Below the pieces are notes generated by a model. The model saw only the letters and a program-made list of their open reading frames with translations, ran no database searches and was not told the DNA's origin. Made by a program: the position numbers and the translations under genes. Of a stretch of DNA of 64,000 nt, positions 50,747-59,202 are shown in pieces (the first letter of the stretch is position 1; every line of letters begins with the position of its first letter). The stretch lies in the NCBI GenBank assembly GCA_965243565.1, contig OZ251571.1:1116001-1180000 (forward strand), in the 5' to 3' direction. This DNA comes from CBDEVH01 sp965243565. GTDB taxonomy: Bacteria > Pseudomonadota > Gammaproteobacteria > Tethybacterales > Persebacteraceae.

Positions 50747-50771
50747 GATTTTTATCCTTAAGATAAAAATC
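50747..50771. terminator. AT-rich perfect hairpin
   Basis: GATTTTTATC (50747-50756) and GATAAAAATC (50762-50771) form a perfect 10-base stem with the 5-base loop CTTAA. It lies 80 bases beyond the 3' end of the membrane protein gene at 50851 and before rfbF on the same strand. It could act as a weak terminator; no separate T-run follows. Confidence 0.3.
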
Positions 50772-50850
50772 TGTCCCGTCTATAGGGTATGGTGCAATAA
50801 TAAAGCTTGAATGACCGAGATTACTCAATAGTATCAATAATGCAATTTTT

Positions 50851-52602
50851 CTATTTTTTCTGTATAGAAAACCCTGTTGCCGTAAAATCACTACCGCCAG
50901 TTGTGTAAAAAGTCAGTTGCGGTAATCCTAAGTTATTAGTAACAAATTGCCATTGTGTTTTTGTATTAGTTTGTTTAATGGGTTTTAGTTCTTGATTATT
51001 GAGAGAAAACAGGATAGAAGGCGGTTCATTGGTATTATCATAGTCAAAAGTAATAAGATAAGCATCAGGTTGCAGGGTCAAGGATCGGGAATATATTTTA
51101 CCTTTGTACTCTTTAGGGAAGAATAATTTATTATCTTCATATCTTATCGTATCATAAATAAGAGGGGAATTGTTTCTTATACTATTGGCATCACCATGCA
51201 CTGGCATTAATCCGTTGGTTAATATAGAAAAAACAGTTTTGGAAAAAAATTGTCCGACAGGATTAACCGTTAATAGAGGCATACAAAATTGCTGACAAGA
51301 AAAAACCCATGGACGATGTATATGAGATACATTTAGCGATGCACCACCGTATGTATAGGATATTAAAAAACAAATGCAGGTAATCGGTAATAATCCTATT
51401 TCTTTTTTCCTTTTCTTCTCTTTTTTTCTTTTTTTACTTTCCTTCTTTTCTTCTTTCTTTTCTTCAGGGATATTCCAAATAAGATAAATAAAGGTGATGG
51501 TGATACCCCACCACGCCATGTACAAAAAGCGAGACCAATCAATAGCAATAATATTAATAGGTAGCATAAAAATGGAAGTCAGTAGTAAAAGAATTACGAC
51601 ATGGTGATTTTCTATAACATTAAAAAATGATGGGTATTTTCTTTTTAATGTCGTCAAGGGAGCAGCGGGCGAAAGGTAAGTAATATGTTTTTTAAAGGCG
51701 ATGGCGACAAAAAAGACCCATAGTATTGGAGTGCCACCAAATATCAATAATCCTAATATAATATTTGTGCTGTGTAAGGACCAAGAGACTTGCATATACC
51801 TAATACCTTGGGTGGCAGGGTGCGTAAAAGCAGTAATAACTCGTTCTAATGTTTCTCCTGTATATAAGCCGTATTTTTTGATAAAAGTTATATTGTTTTG
51901 TATGTCATTGAAAAAGTGCAACAATAACGGCAACAGTAAAATGCAGATGACCGTTATTCCCCATTGTCGGTATTTTTTTAGATTTTGTTTATTAAAATAA
52001 ACAGCATGAAAAACAATCATTGTAAGTAACAGAGCATAAAACAGCATTATGGGATGAATTAAAAAACCTACTGCACAACATAATAGACACCACCACGGCT
52101 GATTAAGTATAATCATAATAAGTGCGGCATAAACGGAGAGTAATATCCATTTATCCATGAAACCAATATTAACTACATTGGTGCGCCAAATCGGCACTAG
52201 CAATAAAACGGCGACAACAGAAAGCAAAAACCATTTTTTATTGGCACGGATAGACAGCGTTAATATACGGGGAATCAATAACAGCCAAGTAATAATAACC
52301 AACCACTTAAGCAGGTTATATTCCCAAACAGGGACAATACTGCGGATAATATTGTTATATTCAGTAAAATTTTTTGTGGGAAGTGGGTGGAAAAATTGAA
52401 AAATAGTGCCCATTAATCCGCGATGGTTATAGCCCAAACTATAATTAAAATACCAATTAAATAATTGAATATTATCTACCGACGCGTATTTTACAAATAA
52501 GGAGGCGAGTAAGGCGTAAATCAATAAAAACAATCCTACCGCCAGTTGAAATTTAGCGTTATTGCTACTTTTCAGGTGGTACAAGTAATTTGTTATTTTC
52601 AT
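50851..52602 (-). CDS. Large polytopic membrane protein, function unknown
   Basis: 583 residues with about ten hydrophobic helices in residues 18-385, then a very basic/acidic loop (residues ~375-400, EEKKEEKKESKKRKKEKKRK) and a further helix. A non-membrane C-terminal domain of about 150 residues follows (DAYLITFDYDNTNEPPSILF, WQFVTNNLGLPQLTFYTTGG). The pattern resembles oligosaccharide repeat-unit polymerases or GT-C proteins, but I see no diagnostic motif. FNWYFNYSLGYNHRGLMGTI in the first loop looks conserved. Its location in a glycan locus fits an envelope polysaccharide role. Confidence 0.6.
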   Translation of the reverse strand: MKITNYLYHLKSSNNAKFQLAVGLFLLIYALLASLFVKYASVDNIQLFNWYFNYSLGYNHRGLMGTIFQFFHPLPTKNFTEYNNIIRSIVPVWEYNLLKWLVIITWLLLIPRILTLSIRANKKWFLLSVVAVLLLVPIWRTNVVNIGFMDKWILLSVYAALIMIILNQPWWCLLCCAVGFLIHPIMLFYALLLTMIVFHAVYFNKQNLKKYRQWGITVICILLLPLLLHFFNDIQNNITFIKKYGLYTGETLERVITAFTHPATQGIRYMQVSWSLHSTNIILGLLIFGGTPILWVFFVAIAFKKHITYLSPAAPLTTLKRKYPSFFNVIENHHVVILLLLTSIFMLPINIIAIDWSRFLYMAWWGITITFIYLIWNIPEEKKEEKKESKKRKKEKKRKKEIGLLPITCICFLISYTYGGASLNVSHIHRPWVFSCQQFCMPLLTVNPVGQFFSKTVFSILTNGLMPVHGDANSIRNNSPLIYDTIRYEDNKLFFPKEYKGKIYSRSLTLQPDAYLITFDYDNTNEPPSILFSLNNQELKPIKQTNTKTQWQFVTNNLGLPQLTFYTTGGSDFTATGFSIQKK

Positions 52603-52630
52603 CTATAAATTATAGATGAAATAGACCGTT

Positions 52631-52930
52631 TTATGATGTATTGCTACAGTTGTTTATTGGACGCAACAATCCTTTAGCGTTTTCAACGATAATAAGTAGC
52701 GATGTCGTCCCATGCTTTTTTTCTGACCAATTTAATTCTTTTTTATCTAATAACTGACTATTTATTCTTTTCATTGGCTCATTAAAATCTGTTTGTTTAA
52801 TTAAGTGAACAGTACAAGGTAAATTTAATCGCTTACGCATTTCACGAGCATAGCGACGTGTAAAAGCCCCTTGTGTTTCTACGTATCCCGAATCGCACTT
52901 CAGCATCAGAATATCCAGCACCAAAATCAA
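52631..52930 (-). CDS. Small hypothetical protein, possibly exported
   Basis: 99 residues from a TTG at 52930; upstream codons in frame read KRRLILLILVLDILMLKC, a signal- or lipoprotein-like segment, but lack an ATG. The mature part has FTRRYAREMRKRLNLP, CTVHLIKQTDFNEPMKRIN and WSEKKHGTTSLLIIVENAKG. Three cysteines. No family recognised. The start is unsure, so the gene may be longer or a fragment. The 278 bases between it and the next gene hold nothing else I can identify. Confidence 0.4.
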   Translation of the reverse strand: MILVLDILMLKCDSGYVETQGAFTRRYAREMRKRLNLPCTVHLIKQTDFNEPMKRINSQLLDKKELNWSEKKHGTTSLLIIVENAKGLLRPINNCSNTS

Positions 52931-53208
52931 TAATATTAACCGCCTTTTTATTAACGCTGTGTTTATTAAAAAATTAAATAAGGGAAATTAGTATGGTGAG
53001 CCCAATAAATGCCGAGTGCTCAGCCTCTCTTATAGCACCGCACCAAGCTTATGGTCATTTTCATTATAAACAGTGACAAAATGCTAAAAAAAATGTGTAT
53101 TATTTTGTATTATCATTTAAAATTGAGGCACATGCCACAATACAAAAAATTATTACAGCACAAAAATAATAAGCAGCGATTCAATTTAACTGTTTTGAAA
53201 CTAGCAAA

Positions 53209-54906
53209 GTGATAAAAACCCAATTCCTTTCAACACAATCTCACCGCGAGAATTTATGGGTAGCGTTCATTTTTGCCATCGCCGCCTATTTAGTGCTTTT
53301 TAATCTTAGCTATGCACCGCTTTGGCACGACGAAGCACCACTGGCAGTAGCAGCAAAGAATATTACTTTAAAGGGTGAATATACTGGGTGGGATGGACGT
53401 AATCTGTTTATTTCCTTTGATGGGCGAGCAGTTGATAGCAAATTTCGAATGGTCTCTTTTCCACCTTGGCAAGCACTGCCTAGTGCTCTGGGAATTTTAA
53501 TTTTTGGCGAAAATGAAACAGGCGTTCGACTGATTCATGGTCTATTAGGTTTATTATCTTTAATCGTCTTTTGGTTTTTACTGCGATTGGATTTTTCCAA
53601 ACAACCTCGATTACGCCTGCTGGCATTTACCTTATTTGCCTTATCAGCACAAACAATTTTATTTATGCGACAAGGGCGGTATGCCGCTGATGCATTTTTA
53701 TTCACATTGTTATGTTTTTACGCATACCGACTTTATATCAATCCTGGTGGGAAACTGCTACATTTACTAATTGCAGGAGTCATGGCAGTCATGGGGTTTT
53801 TAAACCACTTTGCCATTGGTGCTGCATTTGGATTATCGTTAGGAGCATGGCATTTGCTTTTTTATCGACAGCAAACGACCCGCCGTCAATGGATCGAAAT
53901 TATACTTACAACAGTGGGAGTGGGGCTATTATGTTTAATATACCTCATTTCTGTCGGCATTTTATTGAGTGACGAAAAGTTAGAACATTTAAATGTAATT
54001 TATAAATGGGACTGGTTCAAACGCCATGCTTATTTAATATATTACATTTTTAGAGATCTATTAAAATTTAGCTGGCTCCCTTTATGGATAGTGATTTGGT
54101 TTGGCTATTTTATCGTAATGCATTTTTATCAATTAAAGAACGACCACAGCAAGAAAAAGAAACAAAGATTCAACACCGATAATAGTAACCTTCAAAAAAA
54201 TCAAGCCATTTTCCGATGGGCTGTATTACTAGCATTATTTTTGTTTTTTTCCGGATTGATAGCCGTTCGACGTGTTGCTATACATCCCTATGCTGACATG
54301 CGTCATCTTATACCAGCATTGGCATTTTCTATGGTAATCATCGCAGCCTGTATTGATTGGCTATGGCATTACCGTTCATGGGGGAAATGGTTGGCTCCCA
54401 TCGTACTAATGACGGCATTAACAACCAATGCACTCTCATATCCTTTTGTAAATGGAAATGTCTTTACCAAAGACGTTATAAGATTTACATTGCCAAATTT
54501 GATTCGTGAAATACATCATACCTATCCATCTTATGTCAGCGAAGCGGTGTCTTTTTTACGTCAGCATGCAAAACAAGATGATACAATTTTTGTTGATCCG
54601 TGGCAGGACTTCGCCGTTTTTCAGTTTTATTTATCCGACCAGCTTATTTTTTGTTGTGCTCTAAACGATAACTCGGCATTGCCAAAAGAAAAAATACGTC
54701 AGTTAGGCTTGCCTCTGTATAAAGGCGATGTCAATCCAAAATGGCATGTTGTTATAGGATACGGCAAACCTAATAAAAATTTATACGATTTGGTTTATAT
54801 TGGAAAAAACTACGGTTACCCCACTCATCGTCCAGAATTGGAGTTTCATCTATTTGAACCCTTACCAGCAAGAGGACATCTTCGCATTTATCACCTGAAA
54901 AACTAA
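53209..54906 (+). CDS. GT39-type membrane glycosyltransferase (ArnT/PMT-like)
   Basis: 565 residues from GTG 53209. APLWHDEAPLAVAAKNI (near 33-49) carries the acidic pair of the first periplasmic loop of GT39/GT83 enzymes, and FPPWQALPSALGILIFGENETGVR is the second conserved loop. About 11 membrane helices span residues 18-415, and RRVAIHPYADMRHLIPAL lies in the last membrane part. The C-terminal soluble domain (from ~430) is probably periplasmic. It should transfer a sugar from a polyprenyl-phosphate donor. It is divergent from the 99-residue ORF and convergent with the sulfatase-fold gene. Confidence 0.75.
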   Translation: MIKTQFLSTQSHRENLWVAFIFAIAAYLVLFNLSYAPLWHDEAPLAVAAKNITLKGEYTGWDGRNLFISFDGRAVDSKFRMVSFPPWQALPSALGILIFGENETGVRLIHGLLGLLSLIVFWFLLRLDFSKQPRLRLLAFTLFALSAQTILFMRQGRYAADAFLFTLLCFYAYRLYINPGGKLLHLLIAGVMAVMGFLNHFAIGAAFGLSLGAWHLLFYRQQTTRRQWIEIILTTVGVGLLCLIYLISVGILLSDEKLEHLNVIYKWDWFKRHAYLIYYIFRDLLKFSWLPLWIVIWFGYFIVMHFYQLKNDHSKKKKQRFNTDNSNLQKNQAIFRWAVLLALFLFFSGLIAVRRVAIHPYADMRHLIPALAFSMVIIAACIDWLWHYRSWGKWLAPIVLMTALTTNALSYPFVNGNVFTKDVIRFTLPNLIREIHHTYPSYVSEAVSFLRQHAKQDDTIFVDPWQDFAVFQFYLSDQLIFCCALNDNSALPKEKIRQLGLPLYKGDVNPKWHVVIGYGKPNKNLYDLVYIGKNYGYPTHRPELEFHLFEPLPARGHLRIYHLKN

Positions 54907-54940
54907 TCTTATTAAAGTCGTATTAATTGTAAGTGTATCT

Positions 54941-56548
54941 TTATTCATACAATAACTCACTATAAGGAACTGTTTTATTTTTTATGTGTAATCCCTCAAA
55001 CCATTTATATTGTTTTTCGATAGCATAAGTAGCCGATGGCATAGGGTCATAACCATTTGTTAGGCAACGCATTATTTGCCGTAGCAACAAGGTTACATCA
55101 GCATACTGACCAAGCGCTGTCGATTCGTCAATGTATGATTGACAAGTATTGGCAGGCGACATTGCCAACAATATACCGTGACGATCAAACATCAGGAAAT
55201 CATCCTCTTCTTTCGAATAATCACTCAAATTAAATGATAGGTGGCGAGAAAGCCATAAGCCGTGATCACCATAATAAATAATAATCCCGTTCGGGTCATG
55301 TTGACGAATAAATGAATGTATTTTTTCCATTAGTGGCGTCGTTTGGTTTTTAGCAACGTCAATAAAATGATCGCGAAACGCATTGTAGTCATCCATATCA
55401 TTGTGGTTATAAGGTCGTGGGGTATGGTTGGGAGAAGTCAAATGTGCCATAAAAAAATGGGGGTTTTGCTGCTGTAAGCGATTTTCTATGTCCTGTAATA
55501 TTGAATCAGCATGCGATTCAACAGGAGGCATGCCATTTAGGTGTGTCGTTGGAATCCCCCATAACTGCAAAAATAGTTTATTTTTCATCAGCTGACAGTA
55601 ACCAAAAAAAGAAAATAGTTCTCCTAATTTTGCAATATGGTTATAACAAATTGTATAGGGATAATCGGGATGATAGGAATCAACATGTACACCACTTCTG
55701 CCACCCAAATAGGTATTTTGATAGTAGGTATTGGTTGTATAACCGTTATATTTTAATAGTTGTAACAATGGCGATGGTGCCAAACCGTTAAAAAGGTGCG
55801 ATTCTTTGTGTTGAGATTCCAATTCCTTGTAATATCCCTTGTCAAATGCCAAAATGCTATTCAACGTTGGCAAGGTTTGCGAATAAGCACTAAAGGCATT
55901 GCGAAAACGGCGAAAATCGTTGTTCTCTATCCATGATTGATAAGGCAATGATTGTGTATTGATATACCGCTGAGTAATTGCCAAAGGTGCCAACGCATCA
56001 AATGATATTAGATATATATTAGGCTTGTCAATCAATTCAACCAAACTAACATTTTTAGAGGCGGTTTGATCACTGTTAGTGGCAACAGGTGTTGGATATT
56101 CTTGAATAAAATAAATTACCAACTGCCAAATACATAGGAGCGATATGATAACCGATGCTAATTGACATATTCTTTTTGTAGAAAATATCAAATCACATAC
56201 TTCATAAGTAATTAGACTAGTCAATAATAAACCAAGTATCAAAAACCACGCAGGCATTGCAGAAAATGGTGGAATAATACAAATAAATAGACTAAATAAA
56301 TTAATGACAAATAAAAAGGCATATAAAATATTTGCAAAAAATGGAGTGTATCGATTTAATAAATACACGGCTCCTGCTTGTAGCAACAAGACGGCAACAA
56401 ATAAAAAACGGATAATGCGCCAATCATCAACTGATTTACTCGGATAGGAAGCATTAATAACAAACAACAACAAAAATATTGCAGATAAAAACAATACCGT
56501 TATTTTTACATGAATAATACCTTGTCTCGGTGGTGTTGTTATACTCAT
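54941..56548 (-). CDS. Membrane-anchored sulfatase-fold transferase/hydrolase, copy 1
   Basis: 535 residues. Five membrane helices fill residues 15-155. A periplasmic alkaline phosphatase-superfamily domain follows. KPNIYLISFDALAPL supplies the first metal Asp; the nucleophile region is SQTLPTLNSILAFDKGYY; IIIYYGDHGLWLSRH supplies the late metal Asp-His. This architecture is shared by lipoteichoic acid synthase-like and phosphoethanolamine transferases, which modify lipids or glycans with phosphate-linked groups. Its start overlaps the flippase-like gene stop by 4 bases. It is paralogous to the gene at 59203: same order, same GYC and terminal YE motifs. Confidence 0.75.
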   Translation of the reverse strand: MSITTPPRQGIIHVKITVLFLSAIFLLLFVINASYPSKSVDDWRIIRFLFVAVLLLQAGAVYLLNRYTPFFANILYAFLFVINLFSLFICIIPPFSAMPAWFLILGLLLTSLITYEVCDLIFSTKRICQLASVIISLLCIWQLVIYFIQEYPTPVATNSDQTASKNVSLVELIDKPNIYLISFDALAPLAITQRYINTQSLPYQSWIENNDFRRFRNAFSAYSQTLPTLNSILAFDKGYYKELESQHKESHLFNGLAPSPLLQLLKYNGYTTNTYYQNTYLGGRSGVHVDSYHPDYPYTICYNHIAKLGELFSFFGYCQLMKNKLFLQLWGIPTTHLNGMPPVESHADSILQDIENRLQQQNPHFFMAHLTSPNHTPRPYNHNDMDDYNAFRDHFIDVAKNQTTPLMEKIHSFIRQHDPNGIIIYYGDHGLWLSRHLSFNLSDYSKEEDDFLMFDRHGILLAMSPANTCQSYIDESTALGQYADVTLLLRQIMRCLTNGYDPMPSATYAIEKQYKWFEGLHIKNKTVPYSELLYE

Positions 56549-57594
56549 TTATTTTTTTGCACAATTGACGGATGGCAAGAAAAATACACAAAAAAAGGCA
56601 ATCCTAATAAAGCCGCATAAAATACATTGGCAATGCGAATAATACTAATTGTAAGCGCAAGCGACAACGTATTGCCATATTCCTGTAAAAGATAAATCAT
56701 TGCAACATCATAACCACCAATCCCCCCCGGTAGTAACGATAAAACACCTGCTATATTCCCCAGAGCAATGGTAATAAGTGCTGCATGAAAATTCAATATC
56801 CCATTTAATTCAGTTGCAATATAAAACAACGCCCACCCTTCAAAACTCCAAGCACTTAAAGACAATATAAGGAGCGGAAAATAACTTACAGGTCGCACAA
56901 TAAATTTAACATGGCGAACCATTGCAAGTAGAGAAGCAAATAAACGAGGCAAACGCTTGCCGCATATTTTCCATAACAATTTAATAATCAGGCGAATCCA
57001 ATTCGGCTTTAACATTAATAAAAATATCATTAAAAATAGGACCATTGCCGCAAATGCAGGCAATCGATAGGCTGTCAAAGTAACAAATACACCAGTGGAT
57101 GCAAATAACAACAGTGCATTTAAATCAAATAAACGATCACAGAATATAAGAGGTAACGCTTTACGATAGTTTATTTTTTGGTGAAAGTTTAGTGCCCATG
57201 CACGCCATAACTCTCCCACACGACCTGGTGTAAGAATTATACTAAAACCGCCAATATAAATACCAGCCGTTTGCCGCCAGTTAAATTCCGAATTAACAAT
57301 GCGATTAAGGTAACACCAACGCAATGTTCGAATGGCAAGTGATATCGTAATCAAAACAAGGAACTTTATCAATAAAAAAAACGAAAAAGTATTGAATACA
57401 GCACCAACTTCTTCTGAAAAAGCAACAATAGTAATAGACGCTATCGTATAAAGGACAATACAGACTACTAACCCGCTTAAGATATATCGAATAGAAATTG
57501 GAGAGTTTTGTAGCAAATCAATATATAGAGGGTATTGTGCGTATATTCTAGCATGAAAATTTCGAGCCCTTTCGTAGCTAAACAAATAAGCCAT
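56545..57594 (-). CDS. Lysylphosphatidylglycerol synthase-type (UPF0104) membrane protein
   Basis: 349 residues with eight or nine helices. WRQTAGIYIGGFSIILTPGRVGELWRAWAL (near 120-150) and the VLSLLPGGIGGYDVAMIYLL motif (near 288-307) are the hallmarks of the LPG_synthase_TM family (MprF N-terminal half, AglD, YbhN). Members move or flip lipid-linked groups. No C-terminal transferase domain is present. Coupled to the sulfatase-fold gene by an ATGA overlap, so the two probably act on one envelope substrate. Confidence 0.82.
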   Translation of the reverse strand: MAYLFSYERARNFHARIYAQYPLYIDLLQNSPISIRYILSGLVVCIVLYTIASITIVAFSEEVGAVFNTFSFFLLIKFLVLITISLAIRTLRWCYLNRIVNSEFNWRQTAGIYIGGFSIILTPGRVGELWRAWALNFHQKINYRKALPLIFCDRLFDLNALLLFASTGVFVTLTAYRLPAFAAMVLFLMIFLLMLKPNWIRLIIKLLWKICGKRLPRLFASLLAMVRHVKFIVRPVSYFPLLILSLSAWSFEGWALFYIATELNGILNFHAALITIALGNIAGVLSLLPGGIGGYDVAMIYLLQEYGNTLSLALTISIIRIANVFYAALLGLPFFVYFSCHPSIVQKNK

Positions 57595-57671
57595 CCACCG
57601 TTATACTTTATAAAAAGTGATTGGGAAAATCTCTTTTTATCAAAACCAATCTTTCATCATTTTAATATTTT

Positions 57672-58871
57672 TTAAAAAGTAGGGTTTACAAATAATTTTT
57701 GATCAAAATGATTTAAACGCTCGGCAGCACCATTTTTGTTAATTACGATAGTCTCGGTAATTTCTATGCCCCAATCGCCCATCCAAATACCGGGCATAAA
57801 ATGAAAAGTCATTCCTGCTTTTAATTCAGAATGATCATTCGGACGCAATGAAATCGTCCGCTCGCCCCAATCGGGTGGGTACGAAATACCAATTGCATAG
57901 CCACAACGAGCCTCACGCTCAATACCATAACGACGCAATGCCCCAAATAAAGCGTTGGCAATATCACTTGCCATTGCTCCATTGCGTGCGGCTTCTATTC
58001 CCTCATCCAAACCTTCAATTAATGCTTTTTCAGCGTCTAATATTTTTTGTGGTGGTGTGCCAAAATAGACGCTACGACACAAAGGCGCATGATAGCGACG
58101 GTAGCAACCTGATAATTCAAAAAAAGTAATGCCTTCTTCCGGCACGGGCGTATCGTTCCATGTTAAATGCGACGCACCAGTTTCTTCGCCACTTGGTACC
58201 AAAGAGATTATGGCGGGGTAGTCTCCCCAATGCCCATCTGCTCCAAGAATCGCTTGATGTTGAATATCAGCAACCAACTGATTTTTGGGCAAGCCGGGAC
58301 GAATAGTTGTTAATGCCTTATGCATTATTGCTTCAGAAATAGCGGCGGCACGGCGCATATAGGTAATTTCTGTGTCTGATTTAACCCCGCGCTGCCAGTT
58401 AACCAATGCTGTTGCGTCGATCCAATGTGCTTGTGGCAATGATGTTTTTAGAACTTCATAGGCTTTAGCAGAAAAATAATAATTGTCCATTTCAACACCA
58501 ATGGCTTTGTTGTCGTAACCATGATTAATAAGGTGTTGGGCAAGGTCTTGCATGGGGTGTTTATCGGTCGCTTGGACATAATTTTCATCATACCCCGCAA
58601 TATATTCATGTGACATATAAACCGTACGGCGAGCACCATGCGCATCTTGTGCCCGTCCCCACCACATTGGCGGTGCATCATGGAAAACAATCACCCCTTG
58701 ATGGACATAAAACGACCACCCATCATACCCCGTTAGCCACGCCATATTAGACGGGTCTTCTACAAATAATACATCAATGCCACGCTGTTGCATGGCTTGG
58801 CGTACTTTTTGTAGCCGCAGATTGTATTCTTCAATAGAAAAAGGCAGGTTTATTACGGTTGGGTTAATCAT
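57672..58871 (-). CDS. Ectoine hydrolase-like M24 protein (DoeA family)
   Basis: 399 residues. DPSNMAWLTGYDGWSFYVHQG and WWGRAQDAHGARRTVYM, NYYFSAKAYEVL, DATALVNWQRGVKSDTEI and YPPDWGERTISLRPND closely match DoeA/EutD as I recall it. The usual first metal Asp of M24 is Glu in FFELSGCYRRYHAP, as in DoeA. The family opens the ectoine ring to N-acetyl-diaminobutyrate. No doeB, doeC, doeD, ectoine transporter or regulator is in the window, so the true substrate is open. It stands alone on the minus strand. Confidence 0.8.
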   Translation of the reverse strand: MINPTVINLPFSIEEYNLRLQKVRQAMQQRGIDVLFVEDPSNMAWLTGYDGWSFYVHQGVIVFHDAPPMWWGRAQDAHGARRTVYMSHEYIAGYDENYVQATDKHPMQDLAQHLINHGYDNKAIGVEMDNYYFSAKAYEVLKTSLPQAHWIDATALVNWQRGVKSDTEITYMRRAAAISEAIMHKALTTIRPGLPKNQLVADIQHQAILGADGHWGDYPAIISLVPSGEETGASHLTWNDTPVPEEGITFFELSGCYRRYHAPLCRSVYFGTPPQKILDAEKALIEGLDEGIEAARNGAMASDIANALFGALRRYGIEREARCGYAIGISYPPDWGERTISLRPNDHSELKAGMTFHFMPGIWMGDWGIEITETIVINKNGAAERLNHFDQKLFVNPTF

Positions 58872-59202
58872 AAATGTATTTTCAGTTATCTTATAATCTT
58901 ATCTTATCCTCATTAGTTTAACCTATTTTTACCGATTATCATTATTTATGTAGATGAGGTATCAGCCTATCTAAAGTTTAATCACTTGTTTAATCGCTTT
59001 AGCAGAACACTTATTTAAAATAATAGAAATTATTAAAATTAATTACTCATTAGTCAGTCTATTTTCGGTAAAATATATGTGAATCAGGTATATCTGAAAA
59101 CGTTTTGTGCAAAAAATTAAGTAGTATCAATTATCAACCAGATGGTATTCAAAACATTGTTATTGCAAAATTGGTATTAAATTATTTATATGGTCTTTAA
59201 CA
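58872..59202. other. Intergenic stretch without recognised gene
   Basis: 331 AT-rich bases between divergent genes (DoeA-like on the minus strand, sulfatase-fold gene on the plus strand). It must hold both promoters. No hairpin, RNA gene or ORF with an RBS was found. Confidence 0.6.
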
